Shown here: piece after piece, positions 9,901-21,500 of the stretch | How positions within the stretch are numbered: the first letter of the stretch is position 1 | How the letters are laid out: each line of letters opens with the position of its first letter | Source: CAZJDM01 sp964544765 | GTDB lineage: Bacteria > Bdellovibrionota_B > Oligoflexia > CAYFLR01 | Reading direction: 5' to 3' | NCBI GenBank assembly: GCA_964544765.1 | Contig: CAZJDM010000031.1 | Coordinates: 1-33,707 of the forward strand | DNA length: 33,707 bases | Translations under genes and position numbers: made by a program | Notes under the pieces: model-generated | The model's database searches: none | Seen by the model: only the letters and a program-made list of their open reading frames with translations | Told to the model about the DNA's origin: nothing

Positions 9901-12452
9901 CCGGTAACGTCCCATATTAAATAATGATCAATTCCTCCATTGTCAGGATCAGCCGCATCCGGTGAACCTGTGCCAGGATTGTTCCATTCTATTTCAAAGT
10001 CACAAGGTTGAGTGGCTTCATAGCTGGCGCACCTAGGCTTGACACTGTTATATAGAGTATCGCAATTGGTGATTTGAGGAGTGAAGTTGGGCGGTGTTTT
10101 ATCAGCCATCTTGAAGGTGATTTGTAAGGTATTGCTGTCAACATTATCAGCCGCGTCAACAGCTTTGGCCATAAGATAATACGTGAGTCCTTCTATAAGA
10201 TCTCTGGTTCCATCAATATCAGGATCTTCCGGGTAGTAGTTGGAGGTAGTATCAGTGATGGTATTTAGTTCTACCGAACTTTCGTACCCAGCTATACTGA
10301 CATAGTTCTGGCTGGTTATATCTTCGGGATTATAAAAATAACTTTTTGGTTGATTTTTAATAGGTTGAGCGCTGACAAATATTAGAAATTTAGCGACGTC
10401 ATCAGGATTATCGTTAAACCATTCCAGACGTAACCATCCATCAATTAGTTGGGTTGCCATAGCTACTCCGCCAAATTCAGGAGGCGTCGCGTCTGGAGTA
10501 TTTTTACATCTTACACTGGGGTTGGTACCACTTACATTAATGCTGTAATTGCCGGCGTCGTCCACAGCGGCTACTACAAAACAGTATTCTCTATCTCCTC
10601 GTAATCCGGGAATGAGTTCTGATAAAATTACTTCCGCTCTGATCGGGTTACCTTCTTCGGGAGTACCAATATATTTGGTTCCTGCTGGTTCATCAGCGTC
10701 AGTGTTAAGTATGCCAAAATTGTCCGTGATATAGATACGGTATTCAATAACATCCTGAGCACCGGTGTTTTGATCTTCTGATGGTTCCCACCATATTCGT
10801 AGAGCTGTTTCAATAAAATTACCATCTACTTCTTCCCAGGTTATGTCGCTTATCCCGTCAAAGTCAGGAGGTGTTAAATCATCAGTAATTACTGAATAAG
10901 AAATCTTATTTTGACTTGATTTTCCTTTGGCGTCCACTGCGCGAGTGACAAATTTAAAAGTAATATTTTCTCTTATGGACTCGTATTCAATTCTAAAACC
11001 CTTTCCATCTTCGGCTGGATATAAAGGTCTAATACCTGCGTCTTCATCTTCGGCAGCCAAAACTTTACCGGGTTCTAAAAGTTTATATTGTCGGTTAGCG
11101 TTGCCGAGGAAATTAAATTCGTTGGCACCTTCCGCTATAAAGAGATCATAATGATCTACTCCTCCAAGCGCTATGGTGGAGGGTAATATTGCTACCCCTC
11201 TTTCAATGTATGCGTCAGTTAAACCATCGTATATAGGTTCCTTAATGTCGGGTATCCATACTCGTTTGGTATAGACATTAGTGTCCATGTTTTCAAACAT
11301 ATCTTCGGCCCGTACACCGAAATAATAGAACCATTCATCACCAATACGCTGATCACCTTGGAGCGAAACGTTATTAACTTCGATGTTAGCGGTAGTTTTG
11401 CCCCTAACCTCTAGATAGGGAGTATCCCAATCGATGTCTTCTTGGTCGTGCGCGTAATAAATAGTATAACGATTCACTTTTTCCAAAGGGCGGTTCCATC
11501 TCAGAACCACGGCTTCTAGGTCCGAATCATAACTAGCAACAAAGATACCTTCAAATTGTGGTGGTTCCAGATCCAAAATTAGTTTAGAAATAGTTTTCAT
11601 GTTAGTATCTTCGTTACCTTGACCGTCGACTGACCTAATTCCAAATGATATTTCAGATCCCGCGGGTAAGTTACTTACGGTGAAGTCACGATAGTCCTTA
11701 TCAACTGAAGCCATTAAGGTTTCAAACATGGTTCCGGTATAAATACGATAACCCTTTAATCCTTCTTCGGGATTTCCGGATTCACTTATCCAGGCCGCTG
11801 GTTCCCATTTAACTGTTGCTTTTCCGTGTTCTTCTGATTCAACCGAGGTGATTCCAGCAAAACTATATCCTTCAAAGACTCCTTCGGCATCGACTTTGAT
11901 GGGAATACTAGTAGAGGTAACGGAAATTTCCTGTAAGGAATTTACCATTTTTACCCCGACAAAGTATTGTTTTCCTGAAACGAGTGGTGATCCATTCTGA
12001 TCGAATCGAATTATTGCTTCGGTCATATCTCTTGATGCGTCGCCCACTTCATGATTGAGAGTACTACCGAAATAAATTTTGTAACCAATTATGGTTCCTC
12101 TGTTCCTTAGATAGTCCATGTCGTATTTGTTTAATCCAACTACCGCTTTAGAACCCCCGCCAAATTCTATGTCTAATAATACATCTTGATCAAAAGGTGG
12201 TTGTTCAAAGTCAAAGTTAAAAGGAGACCACAGTACCCGGATAGAAGACTGTTTGGACGTAGCGTCGGTAATGCCGGGCCATTGCTGTCCTTCAAAAGCT
12301 TCTTGGGTACGAACCATAGATACAGGCACCTCTGATTCGTCTACTTGAACCAGTAGTTCACTATCGCTACTTTCATCTTCGGCGGGATCAGAGCAATTGC
12401 CAATGAATAGAAGTAGGCAAAGTAACCAAGTAATATTAATAATAGATCTCAT
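3906..12452 (-). CDS. Giant lipoprotein: about nine FN3-like modules and three FGE/SUMF1-like domains
   Basis: This is a 2848-aa predicted surface lipoprotein. The ATG has AAGGGGG upstream; the signal peptide ends FIGNC with Cys20 (Asn at -1 is atypical). Residues about 55-1290 are fibronectin-III-like modules that begin with motifs such as PQFEGI, PDFDGISDI and PEFGG and contain a strand with W (VLRWNRP, RIWWEPS). FGE-sulfatase-like domains lie near 1300-1690 (IDKYEAY, WTEAARG, DMIGNASEYV, DVGFRC), 1885-2245 (WGLAASG, RAEWVDM, GYRCVW) and 2407-2825 (IDRFEAYEI, WYAAAKG, GGNVREFVD, GIRGGS, DVGFRC). In catalytic FGE a Cys pair follows the GGS motif; here GGSHRDHKYRSE and the equivalent segment of the first domain have none, so enzymatic formylglycine formation is unlikely. 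It follows the 3718-aa gene by 49 bp. Likely a cell-surface binding or scaffolding protein; the ligand is unknown. Confidence 0.9.
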   Translation of the reverse strand: MRSIINITWLLCLLLFIGNCSDPAEDESSDSELLVQVDESEVPVSMVRTQEAFEGQQWPGITDATSKQSSIRVLWSPFNFDFEQPPFDQDVLLDIEFGGGSKAVVGLNKYDMDYLRNRGTIIGYKIYFGSTLNHEVGDASRDMTEAIIRFDQNGSPLVSGKQYFVGVKMVNSLQEISVTSTSIPIKVDAEGVFEGYSFAGITSVESEEHGKATVKWEPAAWISESGNPEEGLKGYRIYTGTMFETLMASVDKDYRDFTVSNLPAGSEISFGIRSVDGQGNEDTNMKTISKLILDLEPPQFEGIFVASYDSDLEAVVLRWNRPLEKVNRYTIYYAHDQEDIDWDTPYLEVRGKTTANIEVNNVSLQGDQRIGDEWFYYFGVRAEDMFENMDTNVYTKRVWIPDIKEPIYDGLTDAYIERGVAILPSTIALGGVDHYDLFIAEGANEFNFLGNANRQYKLLEPGKVLAAEDEDAGIRPLYPAEDGKGFRIEYESIRENITFKFVTRAVDAKGKSSQNKISYSVITDDLTPPDFDGISDITWEEVDGNFIETALRIWWEPSEDQNTGAQDVIEYRIYITDNFGILNTDADEPAGTKYIGTPEEGNPIRAEVILSELIPGLRGDREYCFVVAAVDDAGNYSINVSGTNPSVRCKNTPDATPPEFGGVAMATQLIDGWLRLEWFNDNPDDVAKFLIFVSAQPIKNQPKSYFYNPEDITSQNYVSIAGYESSVELNTITDTTSNYYPEDPDIDGTRDLIEGLTYYLMAKAVDAADNVDSNTLQITFKMADKTPPNFTPQITNCDTLYNSVKPRCASYEATQPCDFEIEWNNPGTGSPDAADPDNGGIDHYLIWDVTGIPDQKLGQVGKEGNVEAQLLRQVDRIVGSELMTYGLSTRAQGTIKLVIHSADKEGNEQQQGAACTVPLPDRQPPYWICGENDLLEGCGEGRVAGDMAGGNPGLNYSVATDPPGIIVNWRRAIDDGVGSGYVYYILYKTSASHASNQGVDWDVDNTVPCTPDHNDPDDPSNFIYNGTCIITSGLLNDVTSYYDQDVIVNGNFVYGVRTKDGVTPVPNMDSNTRTLSATTPDIFAPILKTWVIEPVGGKNSEAISMYWYIEDIPKANQNITVNLWYGSNPNFTPTPEFNINIQESINEVVGADIPGRYAHKHPETDRTSKNDFYKHYEYNGHTDPSEWAYEYNTTLGKVENCAWYDEGDEGHPSDVNTTYDCTWALNDEDYPLRIPLYDLTKDGYRPNFETENPEVDYFDTNEKIYFRMEVTDSHYYDDQTPVTKFALSYPIIWDQHIAMAFIDKDLSKLRHHYWIDKYEAYIPGFSWQHNHDPLKMYFNYIEAEGATKYNWMAQSKSGVRPTTRIPVSYDDDVSNASKQNHYGTKALPYETTLLACELRGQGYTLTDPKQWTEAARGTRSWMRQHPEENKTSYGYAMNQYECNVDLDDEFCSFSYGGLKFKSQYDHCSAIRKTGSTNSNASLPNIKIAQLGSRGVLQVIGPRCVSTTGVHDMIGNASEYVLTEIFAAYSGSNLFISGINPFTRMPDPNHYLSPDNIVMDYASSYINENYENNIFSASKIMYNPYLAMPDFRIGDDFTYNYLLSADISTTIVGLPNQPSSGGRYVGVKNSSYRSLHYETYNPDDPNTGEVFVVESIDFTTQTNHFPSFRDTGGNSNINPLKDVGFRCAFTQYAENSDFRPQGSKLTHSEAANRRNSGGEVLSRCRGVDAVPYNKPPVITGFSAYRNCPVLNNKYSCADEIYLDFQVTDDLTLIKNLEIFIYKDRSNAESPNSVKLSDYSTKRASFVTGTDLYGNYSIDYLLEAHDDEPAKISALPQDKGYRLIDDKQPFTKDFPLVYVLFVRDESCAISRKEVMVGALTASRNNMVPVGANSMYNGTSTTFWIDREEQTLDIGEEQHSNLNYYEAFKECAMKNLGGGNSYKNDMPGSSSDWYFRLASLSDWGLAASGTPTAPPLKYGGPGVKRNYGPNQHRSQLCYTAGRAVDEGEEIAETISATGAEGTATTFCSSYYSAKDMYGIRAEWVDMILAYNGISNNIPEAVQYGYNASYRPTEGLPRFKVGALGTYRSLGLIGSVFDRTKAPGRSGLPTKGHTRQVSEFHSQFPVNIFDNLVRTDKVVSGTAVPGTSNYNTFAFYRGNLALQTGGAMRSAQAFNSKLAYDQFLVCDNDGCIRSIGWWKPIYTGPLYNSLRPLEQTPYDFTVIPPMTRKNMIEAFTSTAKLSSMSGYRCVWGPPTTDENDTTILKKKYQIVSLAVKRNPTPTNSQMLIMVQIAPEYNEAIAHTTEPINLGNRWVDKLEIAIFGGDCEIEIDEGIPEDATGESNLPRGMVALQVGRTSNCKTGPGPYGKYRKIKVSLKPDPEYLVDETEHTIFASVQDTKDIAASTLIEEDEFDMAFIPKEESGVPYDYYIDRFEAYEIAVPDEGDSSELMDDDQLNPHGGLSIAGSKAGTTPITEVTVAEARKLCVRRANLFNPNQEGKDVGGFPGLIVHNYDSFALHDPANFAEGGDIMNDIWTFRLTTNQEWYAAAKGVEVHGKDRFLVADSSSQNFLLNGANTYTPAVMKTGYRGSIADNYPDTISAVSNFGVWNMGGNVREFVDLEAKFTTCSGSCKAKMSEVNVYEYWWGAGDSDTKISNPNNGGAEEPIVITYSGTGNEIKWEIHDEWSSNSYTNKGELVKDVFSRFWLPAPQPYYKRVINNSGIHGGSLINLNGLNEPYPGFSYHYYFQPVDKSDEYHYDGNYFIIPNTSDTIFRIGIRGGSHRDHKYRSETALKTDILSPSYPLYGVHTIDFSYDSETYKADDVGFRCVMVRVIDLMKRYPKYPGSGDTARVLK

Positions 12453-12501
12453 ATAAGCCCCCTTAGCTTGGGTCTATATTATTTTTTAAATCCCCACCCA
12501 C

Positions 12502-15500
12502 CTAATGTAGATCAGGTCGGGGATCATACACACACCTGAAACCTACAGCGGGATCATTTTGGTTCCCGTGTAGTCTTAAATCGGTTGTCCAAATACCGAT
12601 TTCACCTTCGGTTAAATTGTAACCTCCACCTTTAGCTATTGATAACGGGTAATCAGAGATATATGGATCATCAGCGGTTAATAGTAAAACATCATCGGAA
12701 ACCGGTAGATCAGCGGGGACACCTTTAACACTCAAAGATGTTACAAATGGAACCGGTTTATTACTTGCATTTTCCAGGGGAACACCGTACCAGTTGAAAA
12801 CCTTAATTATATAGGAAGGCGAAAGTCCTGGTGTAAAATTAAAATTAGATGTATATTGGGCAAAATGTTTCCATGGGTACCGGTTTCCGGTTGGTGCAGT
12901 GATTCGCTTGATATTATCCGAATATTTATCATAAGCTAGTTGGTAGATTCTGTCAGGATTAAAACTATAGTTAGAGGTTAGAGAAAACATGGTGCTGGTT
13001 AACTCACCGACATTACCAATTAAGTCACTTGCTCTGTAGTAACTTAAACAACGACTTTCGTTATTGGCAACTGGGCCGCTGGTACTTGAGATACAGGTGT
13101 CAATGTTGTCTACCACTTCTTTGGTCGCTTTAAAATACTCTAAAATAGAAGGTAATCTTTTATTTAATCCTGAAAAACGATCAACAATCTCGGTTTGGGA
13201 ACATATTACTGATGCCTCAAATTGACTAACACGGGTAGTTGGGGTAATATTTTTACTTGATCTGGAGCCATAAGGCATTATTTCAGGCATTTCGCGAATG
13301 GTATTAAACTCTGTATAGAGAGGCACATAAGGATCAGGATAAATACATTCTTGTTCTTCATAACCGATTATTACGCTTTCGTTATTATTGTCATTGCTGT
13401 ATATAGGTAACGGATCAGGGCACCCACCCCCTGTTTCAAAATCAATTTTCACTTGATTATAGAAAATATCATCAATTTCTGAACGAAAGTTATCAACATC
13501 TTCAATGGCATTACTATCTAAATTGATCAGGGTAGCTGGATATTTATCAATAAAATAGGTATAAGGGACTATCTCGTATTCAGAAGGTTGCGTGTTGGAA
13601 TCCAGCGGAACAGGGGTGTAATTATTGGCATTTTTATCGTATGATCTTCTAGGTACACAAGTCATATTCTTGGGCGGCATACCAGTAGCATATTCGATCC
13701 ATTGAAAACTTTGACCGTAACTACCATCTCTGGCTAATATCTTGTAATAAAAGGTTTCTCCGTCTTTAATGAGAGGAGCTTCATGCAGAAAGTAGCAGTG
13801 GTCTTGCCCTTCAACACTAATCAAATTACATTGCTGCCACGGAAAGATTAGTTCTCCGTTAGTATAACAATCTGAAGGATTAACACAATCTCTAGCTCCA
13901 TATTCATAGTAAAACTCTATTTTATACTGCATATTTTCAGGAGCTGTTTCTTGGTCAACAGCCGGTTTAAATATGAGATCCACCGTTTTGTTAGTTTGAT
14001 CACCACATCCTATGATAAATGGATCTACTACCCATTCAGGTGGATTGGCGGTTGGGACATTATTGTTATATACCGGTAGGGTAGATAAACTGGTCGGATA
14101 CATATTACCACCGACGTCATAGGATTTTATCTCGATATTTACCGGGTTTTGACGGTCACTTATTAGATCTAAGTTTAGACCGTATTCTGGATAATCATTG
14201 ACTTCAATACATCCGCCAATTGGAACAGAGTCATAACCGGGACATAATTCGTCATCTTGGTCAATAGCCGTTAAGGCGGCAGTACTGGTATGACATAAGT
14301 CGTATGGATCTTGACCTGCAAAAGGTCCACTTCTAATAGTTTGTCCCTTGATAATTTGATTAATACATACGGTGTTATATACGCAGGATTTTTCATCAAT
14401 AGTGGCGTTGTTTTTGCATTGAATCGGGTTAGGTTCTCCTGAACCTTCTTTATGTAAGGTGATTATGTCATAAAAGGGCGGAGGCATCTTTCCTGATCCG
14501 ATTTCTAATGAATGTCGGGGATAACCATAGGATTTCCAGATAAATATTCTTAATTTATCCATAGAATCTATGATCCCTTCTTTGGCGTTCCAGTAAATAG
14601 TGAGTTCCTTCTCCGCGTCTAAACTGGTACTCATGCTCTGGACATTCTTTAAGTCACTAACCTTCATTTTAGTATATTGAATATTGGTTGGGGTCCAATC
14701 TAGTTTGTTTCTGGTATAGTCCTCACACTTGTACCAAAGAGTTCTTAGGCCTGAGGCGGCCCCATCATATATGTTGTACCATTCGAATGCTTGCTGATGG
14801 GTTATATTAGTAAGGGTCTGAGGAGTAGATTTGGCTCCTGAAGGTGTTTCCACTCTAAATTCACATCTTTTTACCATATTATCACTGGTTTCTAATAAAG
14901 TTGCTTCATCAAACTCAATTTTGATATCGAATGAATCCTTGTCTTGAGCAATCGGTGTTTTTAAATAGCAATTGAAATCTGTTAGAAAATTAGGATCGGT
15001 ACCACAATTATTTGATCCAATAGCATGTAGATACAAACTTTCCGGATTAGCTACATTGTCGATGAATCCGCTGCCATAGTCAATAGATAGTTTGGAAACA
15101 GTGGGGGGATATCTGTCAACCGTAATAGCTTCGTCTGAAGAGTTTGTATCTGGATTAGGAAAGACATATTCATTTGCTCTTCCTTCGCTTACATATACCC
15201 CTATTTGACCAATGCCTGAACCAACGCTCATATCTCGATCGTAACGATTTACACTGTTATCATCTAAAGCGGTTGGCCAGCTTCTAATACCACCAATTTG
15301 ATGATCGTAATCCATGGTGATAATTTTGATATAGTAATAGTTCTGGTAATTCTCATTAGGTTCAGCAGTTAAACCGCATCCGGTTGGTCTGTTGCCAAAT
15401 AGACTAATTGTTTTACTTATGGATAAATTGTTTTCAGTATTTTCTTCCAATAAGAAAGAGCATGCTATTTCATCATCTACACCTTCTGTATATCCCCAAT

Positions 15501-18500
15501 TACGGGTAACACTACTTCCTGATCCTGGATCACTACCGGTTAGAGTGAATTTTCTTACCTCTAAAGCAACAGCTGAATAGGTTATATCTAGTATGTAGTT
15601 AATAACTATGGTGTCATTAGTTACATAGTGCCATTGTTTGTAATGATCCGGGGATATGGTTAAAGTGCCCGGTTGTACATTTGGAGAACCGGTATCTATC
15701 TCGAATTGAGTGGTGTATGATGTTCCGAGGTTTCCTACCCGGTCATTATGTTTAATCTCAAACGAATAAAGCCCGTCTGATAGTTTATTTATACTGGAAA
15801 ATTCGTAGTTGAGACCATTTTCATCTTCGAATGCAGGATAATAAGATGCCGTAGTTTCAGGAGCAAATGTGGTGGGAGTACCAGGTCTTAGTTTGGTTAT
15901 TTTAACGGTAGTACCTCCGACTTCTTGACCGGTCCAGTCTTTTTTACCAGCTCTGAACACTATACGTGGAGATATTAGATCCACGGTATCTTCTAAAAAT
16001 TGAGGCATTGCATGGGTTCCATTTTCTTTATCTAAACCGGCTACCAGAGATTGGTAGGTATCGTTCCATTCATTATTAGTTAGAGTAGGGAAGGTTATCA
16101 GACTTGATGATGCTTCGTTCCAGTCGAAGTATTGTCTGGTTCCAGAGCTATTACCTCCGACACATCTATTTTTATATGGTCCAGTATTTTTATATGCTTT
16201 TTTAGAGCCTTTATCTGTGACACAAAGGAATATGGGAAATGGAGCTGGGTCCGTTTCTGAGTCCAAGAAGGCTCGGGTTTGACCCCTTCCCATTTGATTT
16301 CTTTCATCTATACAGTCAAATAATATGGTGTAATTGTGACCGGTATGAAAATGGAGTCCGGATGGATGATCGTAATTGCCCCAATTTTCCCAATCGCCAA
16401 CCCAGTCGCGATCTATAATTTCAATGGGGTCAAGTAATCCTGTTTCTAGATCACGATGGTTCTTTTCATTCTTTTTCATCCCGTCACTAAGCAGGTATAC
16501 TTGTGCTTTTAGAATGTTGCTGGTGCCTTCGCCTTCGCCTTCACCTTCACCTTCTTCAGCGAATGTTTTTAATAAAAGAGTATTTTTGTTATATAGGAGT
16601 CCACTAGCCGTATTAGGTGCAATATTGTTTTTGATGGGAATTGTTTCACTAAAAGCTACATCGAATTCCTTTCTACTCCACGGTTCTCCCCAAAGACCCC
16701 AGGTTATTTCATTTTCGGCCATTAGTTCATCACCGCCAATTCCATCTACTGGTTCTTCGGCAGAATTTTCACGATCATAGTAGACACTGCAAGCTACATT
16801 TTGAAAATGTCCAGTGACTGATACATTTATATTTCTCCAGGTAACAAAATCTCGATCAGCGTCTGTCTTTTTTAGATTTGTGGTTTTAGAGTAAGTTCCA
16901 ATTTTCAGCATTTTATCACCAAAACCGGAACCCAGTGGTGGTGTTTTTACTACGTCAATTGATTCTCCTTTGTCATCTACTGGATAGGTGTTAGCATTTC
17001 CCGCTCCATCAACTACCCACCAGTCTATTCCGGGACCGCCATTTACATCGGTTAGATCGTTATAAAATCCCCAACCACCTACCGGTTGCATTACTTTAGG
17101 ACAATCATCATTTTCTATTGAGCAATTCGCTGTTCTCCAAACGAAGGCAGCTATATCTTTAGATCGACCGTCTGCTCTGCAGATAACCTGTTGTTTGCCT
17201 ATACGGGGATCTTTAACATTGGTATAAAGAATCTGAGGATCTGTTTCTTCTTCTGGAATTACTTCATCATATACCAATACACCTTTGGTTTTTATCTTGT
17301 AGCCGGGAAATAATGGTTTAAAACAATTAGGAGGTGTCGCCTCTGAATCATACCAATTGTCTATATAATCCTTGGTGTCGCATATGATGTCGGGGGTCTT
17401 GCCTACTGATGTGGGAGGAAAGACTATAACATCACCAAAGGAAGCCAAGCATTGGTCCGATGTTGATATTGTTCCTAGTCTAGTATCGTACCAACAGTTA
17501 AAAGTATTATTTTCCTCAACCGTTAGAGGGGTCCAACTGCCGGTATCACCAGGTATTCCAAATAATTCAAAATCATTATAGTAAGCCAGGTGGTAACATT
17601 TTTGGGATGTTGTACACACAATTTCTGGTGGTTTTTTGCTATCGGGGTCTACTTCATTGTCCCCAAAATTTAGAGAATTGTAGGAATCTTCTCCCTTATA
17701 GGAGCCTGAACTGAAGGTTTTACATAAATGTAATTTGTCTTCATATCCAAAAGGTGGTACAGAACCGGCATCCTCTATGGTGAATAAACAAGTATTAGTT
17801 TCTGATTTTATAGAAAGCTGTTTACCGGGGCGTTTTGGAAACGGCACCCTTTTGATTTTAATGCATATTCTTTCTTCTTCTAATCCATTTACTTCGCAAA
17901 GATAGTCATCTAGATCAATATCGGGATTATTATTGTTCATTTCGGATTTTAGTTCAGCTAATGTATCATTTCCATAAGGTGGATCTCCAGCCGGAAGATA
18001 ACATTCAGCGAAGCGATCGTAGACATCTTCTGCGTCGCCTTCGGTGTTACAAACTACAAAGGGATAAGGATTACCCCCGGCGCCAGGAGTATAGTTTAAT
18101 CTACCATCAGGATCTTTTGGTATATATTGCCCACTCTTAGTATGGAAGGAAGTCATGAACTTTCGATTTGTATAGTAAGAGTAAAACTGTCCGCCCACAT
18201 TTATATTATGTGCAGACTTATACTTACCCTTTAAATAGGTATATTTGAATTCAATGCTTTTAAATTCATATTTTTCTCCGTCCATCCTGATGTAGCATGT
18301 ACGACAATCAGGATTGCCTTGTTTATCACAATCAATTGGTTCTCCTAATTCTTCGTCAGAACTAGATTTTTGTACACATACTATGTGAGGTAACCTGGCA
18401 TTGGAGAAAAAGAATACTGAGGCGAATTGAGCAAAACCCATATATTGAACATCGTCCCAGACCTTGTTGGGATTGTCTTCGGCATATTGGTTAATACTTT

Positions 18501-21500
18501 TGGTGTCGTGGAAAAATACTTCCCATACACCTCTAGGTCGTATAGCATCTGGATTTGGAGTCCCGGGACTGCCGGGAATATCCCATGATAAATAGGGAAA
18601 TACAAGTTCGGTATCTATATCCTTATAATTTACATAACTGGGACTAGCGGATTCAATTTTTTTGTAAGGATTCATATTCATATTAGCGCCCGATTCCGCC
18701 GCGTCTCGATAACGTAAATACTCTCCTGATCTACTATCTATTGTTGCTTGAAAACATTGTCGATCAGAGTCGCAAATGGCAGTCGGGTTACTGGCGTAAT
18801 CTGGGTTGATCGCGTCAGAATCAAAACTGGTGGTGCTGTCAAATTTTCTCTCCTCTGGATCGTTTAAATTAGCGGTGCCATTGTGGTAGAGTATTCCAAT
18901 AGAGGGAGTTTTCTTTAGTTTGTAAATAGTATCAGGGTCAATATCGGTCCATCTGTTAGCTTTATCCCGGAAATATATATAATTACTATTGACAAGCGGC
19001 TTGGTCACATAATCAATATCTTTGACGCAAGGTTCATTGCCTTCACCCCATGTCCATCCGCCAGCTGTTTCGTTGTAAGGTGGCTTGTCGGCCCAATCTC
19101 TAGGCTGTCCTGGACGATCTCTTAAACATTTACCTTGTATCCTGACATATAGAGAATCGGAATCATCCGGAGCTATTTCATCGGGATTGCTAGTTGGATC
19201 GGCATTAGGAGCTGTGAGCCATAGAGGGTTATCAAAGACGTAAGTTCGTTTTAGATATGGATTGTTCACAGGGTCGGGTTGAGTAGGTGATCCATAGACC
19301 GAATACCCGTTAACATCCAGGTCGATAAATTCGCAGGGACTGTAAATTTCATTTGAGTTAAAACCGGAAGAAGAATATCTTTTAAAGCATCTCCATTTGA
19401 TCCAATCAGTATCCCAATTAGCCTCGTCTATAGCTGTATTTAATCTGACTCCGAATTGAGTAGATGCCCAACATCCTACTGGAGGTTCTGGTAATTCAGA
19501 ATTAGAAGAGAATTTGCGAGCAAAGAAATTTGCTGTGGAGGATGTGGGACTGCTAGGATTACCATATTTAGCGTTATATGCGGCGATATAATTGTCGCGA
19601 ATAGTTTGCCAAGGAGTACAGTTGGTGTGAGTTGGATCTATACTTTCAAGTACCTCCCCGGGAGCGCATTGGGTATCAAAATCTTCTGTGCCATTATCGT
19701 AGTCACCAAATACATGGGCTTTTAATTCATCTTTTAGTATTTTCTCCATTTGAGGGGTTGAATATTGGAAAGAGGTATCTCTGACTTCGTCAGAAAACAT
19801 ACCATCAGGAAGTTCCCCCACTGTTTCCGGGAAAGGTAGCACATTACTGGTATTACCTACTAAATCTAAAGCCTCGGCTCTTATGACAAAGGCTCCATCA
19901 ATATCTAAACTATCAAGCGCTCCTCGAGGTCCTTCCCAAAAATTGTTTTTATAAATGGTTGAGCTTAATCTTTGAATTGAACTAAAGTCCAAGTTCTTTG
20001 AAAACTGCATCCAGATTTTATTAGGTTGAATGTTCGGTTTTTCCGATGGCGGAGCGTATGGATAAAGACCATTTCCCAAGCATAGCACTCTTCCTGATCC
20101 AGGTTCGGTTTTGACTCTGGACACAAATGGTTTTCCCCAACTATTAGCGCTGTAACGAGCTAAAAATTTGGCATCCCAGTATTGAAAATTTCTTAGGCCC
20201 CTAATGGTGTTATAATTTGAAGTTTGTGCGGCATCTCGATTAAGAGCGGGATCATGAGCGACATTACCGTTGAGTTGTGCTCCGGTAATAGGATCATAAA
20301 GGTCATTAACTTGATCCAGGGGCCTGATATATATAACCACTGTTGACGGACATTCAGCTAAAATTTTCAATGCGGGATATCCTTTCTTTTTACGGGAAAA
20401 TAGTAATATTGGTGTGTCATTGGGATCTTCTGGAATTCCTTCGTTGCCTAGGGGATTAGTGGTAAAATAGGGTGCTCCGCCTCCTTTAGATTGATATTGA
20501 GCGGGTAGTGATTTAGATGATTTAACACTAAAAAAGGTTTCAAGGCTCAAGATGATCGGATGAGCAGGAGGAGTGTTGTCTATACGAAAATGATGATCAG
20601 GATGACGTCGTCTTCCCTGATAATATAAAGAACCGGCTGTAGTCGCGCTACCCCATTTGGCAGGTAAAAATTTGGGCGCGCTAGGCGTTCCACGCGCTTG
20701 AAAGGGGTTGCAGTTAGTTTGACCGAAATCATTTTGCTCGGCTGCTTTATCGCAACAGTGAATGTATGGAACATATTCACCATCAATAAACTCTTCGTTC
20801 CCTATACTTAAATCAACATAAGGAGGCCCTTCTGGTATGGTGAAGTCAATAGTATAAAGTTTTGCGCCGGTTTGTCGACCGGGATTAACATCTACAAGAG
20901 GGAAGGTAAACACTGGATAGACCGTTGAAGGATCATTACTATCGGTTTTGGATACAGGGGAGATTTTCTCATCATCCTCACTACCTGTAACAGCCCATCT
21001 GTGAACCACTTTGAAATATGATTGGGTTAAATCAAGGGGCTCGTCAGTTGTGATCCTGTAAGATACATCTACCCCTCCTTTGGCCCATACAATTGGATCT
21101 TTGGTGTTTCCATAATGGGCTATTTTATTATCATCCGCAGTATCTGGTGCATCAGGATCGGAGCGTGAAATTTTGCATTGGGGAGGTCTAATATCAGGTG
21201 GAGTAATTTTATAGGTGATAGAGCCGCTGCAATTACCTATGGCATCACAAACATTAAGCATATAATAGACATCTAATTTAGATTCGTGCTCGTCTTTGAC
21301 ATCAGGATGGGCGGATGCTTGGTAGTCATAAACAGAGGTGGCCATGGTGCCCGATACATAGTCTGTGTAATAATAGATAGGTGGATCGGAGGATGTATCA
21401 TTTTTGATTAGTGTGGCCTCGTCTACCGATCTGGGTTCATCGATCGATTTATAAAAGACGTTGACATAATTACCTGATTCAGGAGAATCAATTTCCCAGG

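Noticed and set aside
3906..12452. Active formylglycine-generating enzyme
   Set aside because: The GGS-region catalytic cysteines are missing, the protein is a secreted lipoprotein, and no sulfatase gene is in the window.
16376..16780. 134-codon plus-strand frame with Ser/Pro repeats
   Set aside because: It is antisense to the Glu-Gly repeat of the giant lipoprotein and shows no domain or ribosome binding site.
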